A stretch of DNA of 64,000 bases from Maritimibacter sp. (GTDB lineage: Bacteria > Pseudomonadota > Alphaproteobacteria > Rhodobacterales > Rhodobacteraceae), in contig NZNT01000021.1 of the NCBI GenBank assembly GCA_002695005.1, positions 1 through 64,000 of the forward strand. Direction: 5' to 3'. The notes beneath the pieces are model-generated. The model did no database searches. It saw only the letters and a list, made by a program, of their open reading frames with translations, and was not told where the DNA came from. Positions 51,662 through 63,497 of this stretch are shown here, in pieces; the stretch's first letter is position 1, and every line of letters begins with the position of its first letter. The position numbers and the translations under genes were made by a program.

Positions 51662-52132
51662 ATGTCGCGGTCCATCGATTACGGGAACCTGATGCACGAC
51701 GCCATGCGGAGCCTGATTCGTCAGGTCCTCTCCGATGTGGCCGAGAACGGTCTGCCCGGCGCGCATCATTTCTTCATCACCTTCGACACGATGCATCCCG
51801 AAGTGGAGCTGGCCGACTGGCTGTCGGACCGGTTTCCCGAGGACATGACCGTGGTGATGCAGCACTGGTTCGACGACCTGGACGTGACCGAGGACGGCTT
51901 TGCCGTAACGCTCAACTTCGGCGACTCGCCGGAGCGTATGTACATCCCCTTCGACGCGATCCGCACCTTCGTGGACCCATCTGTTGAATTCGGCCTGCGG
52001 TTCGAGACGCAGGACGACGACGAGGCAGAAGAAAGCATCGCCGGCGCTGGTGACCTCGAAGCAGATGAGGATGACGAGGACGGCACGCCCAAGGATGCCG
52101 AAGTCGTCAGCCTCGACAGTTTCCGCAAGTAA
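51662..52132 (+). CDS. sspB: SspB-type ClpXP adaptor (alphaproteobacterial)
   Basis: A 156-residue adaptor that delivers tmRNA-tagged proteins to ClpXP. The folded part has HHFFITFDTMHPEVELADWL, then MTVVMQHWFDDLDVTEDGFA and GDSPERMYIPFDAIRTFVDP. An acidic flexible linker (about 113-145) follows, and the protein ends VVSLDSFRK, the short ClpX-docking tail. This is the normal SspB layout. It lies about 1.3 kb from the tmRNA gene whose tag it would read. Confidence 0.92.
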   Translation: MSRSIDYGNLMHDAMRSLIRQVLSDVAENGLPGAHHFFITFDTMHPEVELADWLSDRFPEDMTVVMQHWFDDLDVTEDGFAVTLNFGDSPERMYIPFDAIRTFVDPSVEFGLRFETQDDDEAEESIAGAGDLEADEDDEDGTPKDAEVVSLDSFRK

Positions 52133-52239
52133 GGGCTTTTCTGTCCCGGCTTTGCATGCCGTTGCATACTGCAATGTCGTTGAACCTCGCGAAACACTTG
52201 CTATGAAGGCTCCAGATTCCCATCCGGAGGCCTTTTCCA

Positions 52240-53634
52240 ATGTCTGAGACCCGCACCGAAACCGACAGCTTCGGCCCGCTCGAGGTTCCTGCCGACAAAT
52301 ACTGGGGCGCGCAGACCCAGCGTTCGTTGATGAATTTCCCCATCGGGTGGGAGCAACAGCCCGTCGCGATCGTGCGTGCGCTCGGCGTCATCAAGAAGGC
52401 CTGCGCTCAGGCCAACACCAAATCTGGCGCGATGGACGAGACGGTCGGGAATGCGATCATCGAAGCCGCCGGCGAAGTTGTTGCGGGCAAGTTCGACGAC
52501 AATTTTCCGCTCGTCGTGTGGCAAACAGGCTCCGGCACCCAGTCGAACATGAACGCGAACGAGGTCATCGCGAACCGTGCGATCGAAATCCTGGGCGGCA
52601 CCATCGGCACCAAGGACCCGGTCCATCCGAACGACCATTGTAATATGGGCCAGTCCTCCAACGACACCTTCCCGACCGCGATGCATATCGCCACCGCCAT
52701 GTCGGTGCGCGACGTTCTCCTGCCAGGGCTGGAAAAACTCGCCGCCGGACTTGAGGCGAAATCCGAGGAATTCAAGGACATCATCAAGATCGGGCGCACC
52801 CACACACAGGACGCCACACCCCTCACGCTCGGACAGGAGTTCTCGGGTTACGCCCATATGATCCGTCAGGGCATCGCGCGTGTGAAAGCTGCGCTGCCGG
52901 CGATCTACGAGCTTGCGCAAGGCGGGACCGCCGTTGGCACCGGACTCAACACCCGGCCCGGCTGGGGCGAGGAAGTCGCGGCGAACATGGCCGAGATCAC
53001 CGGCCTGCCCTTCGTCACCGCACCTAACAAGTTCGAAGCTCTGTCGGCCCATGATGCGATGGTCTTCATGTCCGGTGCCATCGCGACGGTTGCCGGGTCT
53101 GCCTACAAGATCGCCAACGACATCCGGTTCCTTGGTTCCGGCCCGCGGTCCGGCCTCGGCGAATTGATCCTGCCGGAGAACGAGCCCGGATCCTCGATCA
53201 TGCCGGGCAAAGTGAACCCGACGCAGGCCGAGGCGCTTACGCAGGTGGCCGCGCATGTCATGGGCAACGATGCCGCCATCAAGTTCGCAGGAAGCCAGGG
53301 CCACTTCGAGCTCAACGTCTACAACCCGATGATGAGCTACAACCTGCTCCAGTCGATCCAGCTTCTGGGCGACGCCGCCGACAGCTTTACCGAGCGGATG
53401 CTGAACGGCATCAAGGCCAACGAGGAGCGGATCGAGAAGCTCATGCGCGAGAGCCTGATGCTCGTCACCGCGCTCGCACCCACCATCGGCTACGACAACG
53501 CGACCAAGGTCGCCAAAACCGCGCACAAGAATGGCACGACACTCAAGGAAGAAGCCATTGCGCTTGGCTTCGTCGACGAGAAGACCTTTGACGAGGTCGT
53601 GCGGCCCGAGCAGATGATCGGCCCGAAAGCCTGA
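52240..53634 (+). CDS. fumC: Fumarase class II
   Basis: A 464-residue citric-acid-cycle enzyme that interconverts fumarate and malate. Landmarks are [17 protein letters not shown] near the start, [59 protein letters not shown], and the catalytic loop [17 protein letters not shown] around residue 317. It is a full-length, oxygen-stable homotetrameric type. The ATG follows CCGGAGG, and a terminator stands just downstream. Confidence 0.97.
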   Translation: MSETRTETDSFGPLEVPADKYWGAQTQRSLMNFPIGWEQQPVAIVRALGVIKKACAQANTKSGAMDETVGNAIIEAAGEVVAGKFDDNFPLVVWQTGSGTQSNMNANEVIANRAIEILGGTIGTKDPVHPNDHCNMGQSSNDTFPTAMHIATAMSVRDVLLPGLEKLAAGLEAKSEEFKDIIKIGRTHTQDATPLTLGQEFSGYAHMIRQGIARVKAALPAIYELAQGGTAVGTGLNTRPGWGEEVAANMAEITGLPFVTAPNKFEALSAHDAMVFMSGAIATVAGSAYKIANDIRFLGSGPRSGLGELILPENEPGSSIMPGKVNPTQAEALTQVAAHVMGNDAAIKFAGSQGHFELNVYNPMMSYNLLQSIQLLGDAADSFTERMLNGIKANEERIEKLMRESLMLVTALAPTIGYDNATKVAKTAHKNGTTLKEEAIALGFVDEKTFDEVVRPEQMIGPKA

Positions 53635-53657
53635 TCCGCTCCCAATGAAGTTGCGAG

Positions 53658-53688
53658 ACGGCGCGCCAGTGGTGCGCCGTTTCTTTTT
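53658..53688 (+). terminator. Rho-independent terminator after fumC
   Basis: Arms ACGGCGCGCC (53658-53667) and GGTGCGCCGT (53671-53680) pair around a 3-base loop with one G-T pair, followed by TTCTTTTT on the plus strand. It lies 23 bases after the fumC stop. Confidence 0.88.
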
Positions 53689-53749
53689 GGTGCCATCAGC
53701 GCTGCCGCGATGGTAGCAAGCGTGAAACGCACCCTGTTCGGATCGTCCC

Positions 53750-54658
53750 TTGCTCCTCGTCACCATCTGGCCGCTCTTCGCGCTGATCTGTCTGGGCTTC
53801 GCACTCGCCCGCGCGGGGTTCCCGTCAGCAGAGTTCTGGCCGGCGGCTGAGCGGATCAACTACCTTGTGCTCTTTCCTGCCCTTCTGGTGAGCAACCTCG
53901 TCGCCGCGCCCCTCGCCGATCCGGCGATCTGGCGACTGGGCGGCGCGGCGGCGGTGACGATCTGCGGCGCGGCGGCACTCCTTTGGCTGGCCCGGCGGAT
54001 ACGACCGCACCCGGCCGCGCGCTTCGGCCCTTCGCTTCAGGGGATCGTGCGATTCAACACCTACCTCGGCCTCGCCGTGATCGCGAGCCTCGGCGTCTCC
54101 GGCGGGCTGGAGCGCGCGTCAGTCTATCTCGCTGTCGGTGTGCCACTTGTGAACGTGTTGGCGATCATGGGGCTGAGCGAGGGCAGTATCCTGCGCTCCC
54201 CCGGTCTGCTTCTGCGCACGATGGGGCGGAACCCCTTGATCCTTGCTTGTGTCGTAGGGATCGCGCTGGCGCTCTCGGGCTTGGGCCTGCCGTTCGGCAC
54301 CGACCGCCTGCTCTCGCTTCTGGCACAGGCAAGCCTTCCTCTCGGTCTGCTTTGCGTCGGAGCGGCGCTGCGGCCCGAGGCGCTGCGGCGCGACGTGGGA
54401 GCGCTTTTCTGGATCTCGGGGCTGAGGCTGCTCGTGATGCCCGTGTTCGCGTTTGGCGTGGCACAGCTGTTCGGCCTCACCGGGCCGGAGGCCGTCGTGC
54501 TCGTCACCTTCTCGGCCATCCCGACGGCGCCTTCGGCTTACGTCCTCACCCGCCAATTGAACGGAGACGCCTCGCTCATGGCCGGCCTCGTCACGGCGCA
54601 GACGATGGCGGCGGTCCTGACCATCCCGCTCATTCTGATGATGCTCGGTCTTGGCTGA
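53750..54658 (+). CDS. AEC-family permease (auxin efflux carrier type)
   Basis: A 302-residue transporter with about ten helices. It starts LLVTIWPLFALICLGFALAR (TTG start read as Met), and carries NYLVLFPALLVSNLVAAPLA, a central cytoplasmic stretch, and the second-half motif TFSAIPTAPSAYVLTRQLNG, DASLMAGLVTAQTM. Members move malonate, malate or similar anions in bacteria. No ATG is in frame nearby, so a TTG start at 53750 is the best choice. It lies between the fumC terminator and the DUF4169 gene. The substrate is unknown. Confidence 0.83.
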   Translation: MLLVTIWPLFALICLGFALARAGFPSAEFWPAAERINYLVLFPALLVSNLVAAPLADPAIWRLGGAAAVTICGAAALLWLARRIRPHPAARFGPSLQGIVRFNTYLGLAVIASLGVSGGLERASVYLAVGVPLVNVLAIMGLSEGSILRSPGLLLRTMGRNPLILACVVGIALALSGLGLPFGTDRLLSLLAQASLPLGLLCVGAALRPEALRRDVGALFWISGLRLLVMPVFAFGVAQLFGLTGPEAVVLVTFSAIPTAPSAYVLTRQLNGDASLMAGLVTAQTMAAVLTIPLILMMLGLG

Positions 54659-54709
54659 CGGCGCGAAGCGGGGCTTTCCCCCACCCGCGCCTTTCGCCAT
54701 CATGGGGCC

Positions 54710-54886
54710 ATGTCCAAGGTCACCAATCTCAACCAAGCCCGCAAGGCCCGCGACCGCGCGGAGAAGCGGCGCGTGGCGGATAAGAATGCCGTCAAATTCG
54801 GGCGCACCAAAGCCCAGAAGCGTCGCGAGGAAGCTGAAGCCACCAAGGCACGGCGCGAGATCGAAGCGCATCGCAAAGATGACTGA
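54710..54886 (+). CDS. DUF4169-like small basic protein
   Basis: A 58-residue, highly charged protein starting MSKVTNLNQARKARDRAEKR and ending with alternating Arg/Glu/Ala helix. This is the pattern of DUF4169, short alphaproteobacterial proteins of unknown function. The stop codon overlaps the start region of the ribbon-helix-helix gene by 8 bases in another frame, so the two are translationally coupled. Confidence 0.85.
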   Translation: MSKVTNLNQARKARDRAEKRRVADKNAVKFGRTKAQKRREEAEATKARREIEAHRKDD

Positions 54887-55097
54887 CGCCCGCCCACGCA
54901 AGCATTCGGTGACGCTCCGGGGCCACAGAACCTCGGTCTCGCTCGAGGACGACTTCTGGGAGGCATTTCGCGAGATCGCCGAGGCTCAGGGCAAAGGGAT
55001 CAATGAACTCGCCGCCGAGATCGACGAGGCGCGCGGCTTGTCCTCCGGCCTCGGGTCGGCAATCCGCCTTTACGTCCTGCGTCACTACCGCAGCTAA
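54879..55097 (+). CDS. Ribbon-helix-helix protein
   Basis: A 72-residue DNA-binding protein of the RHH type: KHSVTLRGHRTSVSLEDDFW forms the ribbon and first helix, then FREIAEAQGKGINELAAEID and SGLGSAIRLYVLRHYR. Proteins of this branch often pair with DUF4169 in alphaproteobacteria. The start is the ATG at 54879, inside the end of the DUF4169 gene. Its stop overlaps the stop of the convergent patatin gene by 4 bases. Confidence 0.87.
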   Translation: MTDARPRKHSVTLRGHRTSVSLEDDFWEAFREIAEAQGKGINELAAEIDEARGLSSGLGSAIRLYVLRHYRS

Positions 55098-55984
55098 AGA
55101 CGGCAGACTTCGGCGATCCGGTCCGCCCGCGCCTCGACCATCCGGCGGCCCTCGGCGATGGCCTCCTTACCCCGAAAAAGCTCCAGCACCGTAAGGTCGT
55201 CGAAAGCTGCGTCCAGCACGACGTGTGGCGGTTCACCTGCGAAACGGGCCCGGCGGATCTGCTCGGTCATGATGTCGATCGAGGCATTCAGCACGGTGAA
55301 GTAATTCGGCGCAGCACGGCTTTCCGCATCCGCGTCGATATTGAGCGCCTCGGCAATGGCCTCCGGCAGCACCTTGGTCCAGCCTGTTCCGCCCTCGTCC
55401 TCGGTAGGTTGCTCTTCCCACGTCCGGCCCGGTCGCGTGGCATTCGGATTGACCGCAATGATGATCTCGGCCCGTTTGGCAAAGACGGCGGAGACCGGCA
55501 CCGGGTTCACGAGGCCCCCGTCAAGCAGCCACATATCCTCATGCCACGTCGGTGTCATCACGCCCGGGATACCAACCGAGGCGCGTATGGCCGGATAGGT
55601 CGGTCCGCTGTCGAACCAGATTTCGCGGCCCGTCCGCATGTCGGTCGCAACAGCGGTAAACGGGAGGTCGAGATCCTCGAGCCGTTCTGGCACCCCGATG
55701 TCCTCGAGCATCCGCGTGATCTCCTGCGCTTCCACAAGGCCACCCTTGAACCGCGGATCAATGAGGCCGAAGAACCGGCGCGGCGTCAGCTCCAGCACCC
55801 AATCGCGCAATGCGTCGAGCCGACCAGAGGCCCATGCGACCCCGACAAGCGCCCCCATGGAGGTGCCCGCGACCACGCCGGGGCGCACGCCCATCTCATC
55901 GAGCGCTTCCAGCACGCCGATGTGGCACCATCCGCGCGCGCCGCCCGAGCCGAGCGCCAGGCCGATGACAGGGTCTTTTTTCAT
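55094..55984 (-). CDS. Patatin-like phospholipase (RssA-like)
   Basis: A 296-residue patatin-fold lipid acyl hydrolase. The oxyanion loop is GLALGSGGARGWCHIG, the nucleophile elbow is VVAGTSMGALVGVAWASG (G-x-S-x-G), and the catalytic aspartate is in LLDGGLVNPVPVSAVF. It is expected at the inner face of the membrane. The chosen ATG (55984) follows GGGGGA; a TTG four codons earlier also exists. A tryptophan-rich membrane protein gene diverges upstream. Confidence 0.9.
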   Translation of the reverse strand: MKKDPVIGLALGSGGARGWCHIGVLEALDEMGVRPGVVAGTSMGALVGVAWASGRLDALRDWVLELTPRRFFGLIDPRFKGGLVEAQEITRMLEDIGVPERLEDLDLPFTAVATDMRTGREIWFDSGPTYPAIRASVGIPGVMTPTWHEDMWLLDGGLVNPVPVSAVFAKRAEIIIAVNPNATRPGRTWEEQPTEDEGGTGWTKVLPEAIAEALNIDADAESRAAPNYFTVLNASIDIMTEQIRRARFAGEPPHVVLDAAFDDLTVLELFRGKEAIAEGRRMVEARADRIAEVCRL

Positions 55985-56140
55985 GGCATCCCCCAAAATA
56001 TGTGGTTCGAAACGGTCCGCCGGTGGGTCAAAGCCGACACCGGCCTCGCGTCACGTTATCGCGAAATCACAACGGATGCAGGGACGAAACTGAACCGAAT
56101 CCGCCCCTCGCCCGTTTCCATCGAAAGAAAGGACTTCATC

Positions 56141-56869
56141 ATGCGTGCCAAGGCTATCTTGTTGTTCGTCGCCGCCGTGGCCTTTGCTCTCGGGCCGTTC
56201 ATGGTGCCGGGTTTCGGCGGCTTCGATCCGGAACTCTATCCGAATCCCCAGGTAGACCCGCCGGTGCAGCCTGCGGGTTACGCCTTCGCGATCTGGGGAC
56301 CGATCTACATCTGGCTCGTGGCCTCCACCGCATACGGGCTGTTCAAGCGGCACGACGTGGCCGACTGGGATCCGATGCGCCTTCCGCTTCTGATTTCGCT
56401 TGTGATCGGCACCGCTTGGCTGCCCGTCGCCATGATCTCGCCGATCTGGGCGACAATCCTGATTTTCGCGATGCTGATTCCGGCCGCGCTCGCCATGCAC
56501 CGTGCTCCAAAGCGGGACCGCTGGTGGGCCGTCGCGCCGGTGGCTTTCTATACAGGGTGGCTGACAGCAGCGTCCTTCGCCTCGCTGGGCCTGACGGGTG
56601 CAGGATTCGGTCTGGTGCTGGGCGAGGTAGGCTGGGCGCTTGTCTGTATCCCGCTGGCATTGCTTACCGCGTTTCTCATCCATGCAGGACGGCGTGAGGA
56701 ATGGGTCTATTTCCTGAGTGTAATCTGGGCACTTGTCGCCATTGCCGTGAAGAACTGGGGTGACGTGTGGAGCGTGACTGCCGCCGCATCGGTCGGGATC
56801 GCTATCCTGTCGTGGCGCCTCTTCACGGTGATGAGCCGGGGTCGCTCCGGCTCACCGGTCACAGCATGA
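56141..56869 (+). CDS. TspO/MBR-related tryptophan-rich membrane protein
   Basis: A 242-residue inner-membrane protein starting MRAKAILLFVAAVAFALGPF, with about seven hydrophobic segments. PVQPAGYAFAIWGPIYIWLV, many tryptophans and AVAPVAFYTGWLTAASFASL fit the tryptophan-rich sensory/TspO-related family. Possible ligands are porphyrins or similar molecules, unproven here. The reading frame stays open far upstream, but that part lies opposite the patatin gene and is a shadow. The ATG at 56141 follows AAAGGAC. Confidence 0.83.
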   Translation: MRAKAILLFVAAVAFALGPFMVPGFGGFDPELYPNPQVDPPVQPAGYAFAIWGPIYIWLVASTAYGLFKRHDVADWDPMRLPLLISLVIGTAWLPVAMISPIWATILIFAMLIPAALAMHRAPKRDRWWAVAPVAFYTGWLTAASFASLGLTGAGFGLVLGEVGWALVCIPLALLTAFLIHAGRREEWVYFLSVIWALVAIAVKNWGDVWSVTAAASVGIAILSWRLFTVMSRGRSGSPVTA

Positions 56870-57038
56870 TCGGCCACGCGCTGGCGCCATTGCTATCTGG
56901 CACGCGCCGCGCACGCCCTCGCAAGCAGTCCAGAATTATTGGGTTTCAGCGAATCTGAATTCGCCATCGAGGGAAAAAGGCGGACGCAATCCTCTCGCGC
57001 TGTCTTAACACCGAGGCAACCACGCAGATGCCGTGCGC

Positions 57039-57430
57039 CTATCCAGTAGGCGCAATCAGGCGCGCCAATTCGGCGACACCCTCGCTCATCGGGCGCGTGG
57101 CCCGGATCACGTCATCGATCAGAACCCATTCAGCGGCGTCCACGTCATCTGCCGCCCTCGGAGACCCCGACAGATAACGGCAGGCGATCGCGTGGAGCGC
57201 GTAGTGAAATCCCTCTGCGCGCACGTCGATCACGTCGAGCGTTTCCCCCGCTTCCGCCTCAACGCCCGTTTCCTCGCGAAGCTCGCGCAGGGCTGCGGTC
57301 GCCACATCCTCGCCCGCCTCAACCCGGCCACCGGGATAGCCCCAGAGTCCCGCGTCCGGCGGATTGAGCCTGCGCACAAGGAGCACCTGCCCTGCCTCTA
57401 CCACGACTGCGAGCGCGGCGATGGTGGCGG

Positions 57431-57434
<4 letters not shown>
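57039..57434 (-). CDS. Nudix hydrolase (MutT-like)
   Basis: A 131-residue Nudix protein with the complete box [20 protein letters not shown] then ETGVEA. It starts [20 protein letters not shown]. Such enzymes hydrolyse nucleoside diphosphates linked to another group; the substrate is open. The ATG at 57434 overlaps the uvrA stop (ATGA), so it is translated together with the excision-repair ATPase. The longer frame runs inside uvrA and is rejected. Confidence 0.9.
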
Positions 57435-60310
<2,876 letters not shown>

Positions 60311-60474
60311 TACTCACCTCGCGGGGGGACAACCCCATAGATAGGGCAATCAGGCCCGGGCGCAAATGGAAAATGAGAACGAAGTGTGAACATGGGCGTT
60401 CAATTCCATTCTTCGCAAAAGCCCGCCTATGGGCTACGCTTCCCCCAATTCACAAGATCAATTTGGGGACCATC

Positions 60475-62985
60475 ATGCTGCGCGCACTTTTCATCGCTTT
60501 GCTTTTCATGACCACTTCCTTTGCGGCATCAGCACAAGAGCGACCTTCGGCGATTCTCGTTCTCGATGCATCTGGCTCGATGTGGGGCCAGATCGAAGGG
60601 GTGAACAAAATCGTCATCGCGCGCGAAGTGGTGAGCGACCTTCTGGGCACGCTCCCCGAAGAACAGGCACTCGGTCTCGTAGCCTACGGTCACCGGACCA
60701 AGGGAGACTGCGGCGACATCGAACTCCTGTATGAGCCCGGCACGGACCGGCAGGCCATCGCAGACGCGGTGAACGGGCTGAACCCGAAGGGCAAGACGCC
60801 GCTGTCGGACGCAGTGCTTCAGGCGGCCGAGGCGCTCAAATACACCGAGGAAGCGGCCACCGTGATCCTCGTTTCGGACGGGATCGAGACCTGCGACGTG
60901 GACCCCTGCGCGCTCGGGCGGCAATTGGAACAAACCGGCGTAGGCTTCACCGCGCATGTCATCGGCTTCGACGTGACCGAGCCCGAGGCGCAGGCTCAGC
61001 TTCAGTGTCTGGCCGAAGAAACCGGCGGAATGTATCGCAGCGCGTCCAACGCGGGCGAACTGTCCAGCGCGCTGGAAGAGGTGGCGGTCGCGGAACCCGC
61101 ACCAATGCCGGAGCCGGAACCCGAGCCTGCGGTGTTCGATGTTACCTTCCGCGCGACCAACGGCCAGGGCGGTCCCATCATCGCGGACGGCATCGTCTGG
61201 ACGATCAACGCAGGCGATGAGGTGCTGTCAGACAAAGTCGAGGCGTCCATGCCAGTCCATGCCATCACCGAAGGCACCGCGGGCTCCGCGTCGGTCATCC
61301 GCCTGCTGGATGAGGCGACGGGTTCGGCCAGCTTCACAACCGGTGGCGGGAACATGACCGTTACTGTCGCCCTGCCCGAATACGTCCCGCCCCTGCCCGA
61401 CGCCACGGTGGAAGCGCCCGCCACGGCTCCGGCCGGGTCGATGGTGCCCGTAACATTCACCGGCCCTGAGGAAGACAACGACTACATCGCCTCGGCGACC
61501 GCGGACAAGGAAGACGACTATTACGATTCCTACACCTACACCCGCAAAGCGGAGGACGGCGTGGTCATGGTGCGTATGCCCCCGACGACCGGGCCGGCTG
61601 AATTGCGCTACAAGCTTGGCGATGGCGGCGACGTGCTCGCCCGCACGTCCATCGAAGTGACGCCCCTCGACATCCAACTCACCCCGCCGAGCGAGGTCAC
61701 GGTCGGCATGGTGCCGGAGATCGAATGGACCGGGCCCGACTATCAAAGCGACTACATCACCGTCGCTTCGCTCGATCAGGGCGACGGGTATTACGAGACC
61801 TATGCCTATACGAACAAGGGCAATCCCCTGCCCCTTCCGATGCCGACCGAGGCTGGGACCTATGAATTGCGGTATGTGTTGTCGGCGTCCCGCACCGTCG
61901 CGGGCCGCTCGGAGCCGTTCGAAGTAAGCGACACATCCGTGAGCCTTGAGGGCCCCGCTGAAGCCCCGGCAGGATCGGACGTCGAGATCACCTGGACCGG
62001 GCCGGATGCCAAGAACGACTACATCGGGATCGGCCGCGTCGGCCGGGACGAACGCCCCTATCTCACCTATGCCTACACGCGGACGGGCAACCCGGTTACG
62101 GTCAAGGCCCCAATCGAACCGGGCGATTACGAGATCCGGTATTTCCTTGGACAGGACCAATCCGAACTTGCTGCGGTCCCCCTGACGCTCACCGCCGTGG
62201 GCGCATCGATCACTGCGCCGCCGACCGCAGTAGGTGGGACCCAATTGTCCGTCGAGTGGACCGGTCCGGACTACAAGTCGGATTACATCGCGGTGGCCGA
62301 GGCAGGCGCGGCTGACGGGGACTACGTCACATACACCTACACGAATGAAGGTAACCCCCTTGATGTGCAGATGCCGACGGAAGGCGGCGAATACGAAATC
62401 CGCTACATCGCCAGCCAGGGCCAGGAAATGCTTGGCAGTACGCCGATTTCCGTCCAGACGGCGACGGCCAGCCTGTCAGGACCGGACAGCGCTCCTGCCG
62501 GCAGCACGATTTCTCTTTCGTGGGAAGGCCCGGCGACTCACAACGATTACCTCACTGTCGCCGAAGTCGGATCGCCTGCGGGCAAATACCTCAACTACGA
62601 GTATGTTCAGAAGGGCAGCCCGCTCGACATCGACGTGCCATCCGTGCCCGGCACGTACGAACTCCAGTATGTTCAGAACGGTCGGCCGACCAAAGTCTTG
62701 AACACCGCGCCGATCTCTGTGACCGACGTGACCGCGTCTCTCGGCGCGGCGCTCGCGGGTGACAAGATCGAGGTGACGTGGGACGGACCGGGATACCGCC
62801 GAGATCTCGTGGTCATCGCATCTCCGGACTCGGCCATCGGAAAATATGTCGATTATGCCTACGCCCGAGACGGAAGTCCTTCCGTCCTGGATGTGCCAGA
62901 AGCGTCGGGCACATACGAGTTGCGCTACATCCTGACCGGCACGACGAACCGGATCCTCAAGAGTGTCCCCTTCACTGTACCGTGA
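60475..62985 (+). CDS. Secreted VWA protein with six Ig-like repeats
   Basis: An 836-residue exported protein. The signal peptide MLRALFIALLFMTTSFAASA is cleaved before QERPS. A von Willebrand A domain (about 22-200) carries the metal site DASGSMWG (31-38). A proline-glutamate linker (MPEPEPEPA) and one further domain follow. Then come six repeats of about 95 residues, each with a V-x-W-x-G-P core and a later YELRY or YEIRY strand (for example VEITWTGPDAKNDYIGI and GDYEIRYFLG). The repeats are Ig-like beta sandwiches. It probably binds a surface or protein partner in a calcium/magnesium-dependent way. Confidence 0.87.
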   Translation: MLRALFIALLFMTTSFAASAQERPSAILVLDASGSMWGQIEGVNKIVIAREVVSDLLGTLPEEQALGLVAYGHRTKGDCGDIELLYEPGTDRQAIADAVNGLNPKGKTPLSDAVLQAAEALKYTEEAATVILVSDGIETCDVDPCALGRQLEQTGVGFTAHVIGFDVTEPEAQAQLQCLAEETGGMYRSASNAGELSSALEEVAVAEPAPMPEPEPEPAVFDVTFRATNGQGGPIIADGIVWTINAGDEVLSDKVEASMPVHAITEGTAGSASVIRLLDEATGSASFTTGGGNMTVTVALPEYVPPLPDATVEAPATAPAGSMVPVTFTGPEEDNDYIASATADKEDDYYDSYTYTRKAEDGVVMVRMPPTTGPAELRYKLGDGGDVLARTSIEVTPLDIQLTPPSEVTVGMVPEIEWTGPDYQSDYITVASLDQGDGYYETYAYTNKGNPLPLPMPTEAGTYELRYVLSASRTVAGRSEPFEVSDTSVSLEGPAEAPAGSDVEITWTGPDAKNDYIGIGRVGRDERPYLTYAYTRTGNPVTVKAPIEPGDYEIRYFLGQDQSELAAVPLTLTAVGASITAPPTAVGGTQLSVEWTGPDYKSDYIAVAEAGAADGDYVTYTYTNEGNPLDVQMPTEGGEYEIRYIASQGQEMLGSTPISVQTATASLSGPDSAPAGSTISLSWEGPATHNDYLTVAEVGSPAGKYLNYEYVQKGSPLDIDVPSVPGTYELQYVQNGRPTKVLNTAPISVTDVTASLGAALAGDKIEVTWDGPGYRRDLVVIASPDSAIGKYVDYAYARDGSPSVLDVPEASGTYELRYILTGTTNRILKSVPFTVP

Positions 62986-63058
62986 CGGTCTTTCGGCCCC
63001 TTGACGTATTCATTATTTGGAATATATGTTCTCAAACACGAATGAAGGATATGTAAGA

Positions 63059-63421
63059 ATGCTGAAAGCCATGTTCGGAGGGCGCACAATGCCCGGTCTC
63101 TCGCCCAAGGACGCCGTCGAAAAGGCCGCTGCCGGCGAAATCACTCTCGTCGATGTCCGTGACCCCGGTGAGCTTGCCATGTCCGGCAAGGCCGAGGGCG
63201 CGCTCAATATTCCGCTCGCGGTCATCCGGATGCAGGCCGACCCCCGCAGCCCGGATTATCATCCGGACCTCGATACTTCGAAACCAGTCGCGGTCTACTG
63301 CGCGTCCGGCGCACGCTCGTCGATGGCCGCGCAGGTGTTCGAGGGCTTCGGTTTCGACGTCTCGAACATCGGGGGCCTCGGGCACTGGCAGATGGCCGGT
63401 GGCAAAATCACCCGCGGTTGA
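63059..63421 (+). CDS. Rhodanese-like domain protein
   Basis: A 120-residue single rhodanese domain: ITLVDVRDPGELAMSGKAEG near the start, then the active-site loop with the catalytic cysteine in VAVYCASGARSSMAAQVFEG, and the closing GGLGHWQMAGGKI. It transfers sulfane sulfur or senses a thiol signal in the cytoplasm. The ATG at 63059 gives the best family match; an in-frame ATG 36 bases... upstream in the same frame also exists but lacks a better site. A terminator follows the gene. Confidence 0.87.
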   Translation: MLKAMFGGRTMPGLSPKDAVEKAAAGEITLVDVRDPGELAMSGKAEGALNIPLAVIRMQADPRSPDYHPDLDTSKPVAVYCASGARSSMAAQVFEGFGFDVSNIGGLGHWQMAGGKITRG

Positions 63422-63449
63422 AATCGGATCAAATTGAAGCAAATCGAGG

Positions 63450-63480
63450 CGACCCTCCCGAGGGTCGTCTTCCTTTTGTT
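63450..63480 (+). terminator. Rho-independent terminator after rhodanese gene
   Basis: CGACCCT (63450-63456) pairs with AGGGTCG (63461-63467) around CCCG and is followed by a T-rich tail (TCTTCCTTTTGTT). It ends the rhodanese transcript 29 bases after its stop. Confidence 0.85.
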
Positions 63481-63497
63481 AAGGTCTCGCGCAGACC

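Noticed and set aside
55223-56140. Upstream extension of the TspO-like frame
   Set aside because: It lies antisense to the patatin gene. The ATG at 56141 begins the hydrophobic protein and has a ribosome-binding site.
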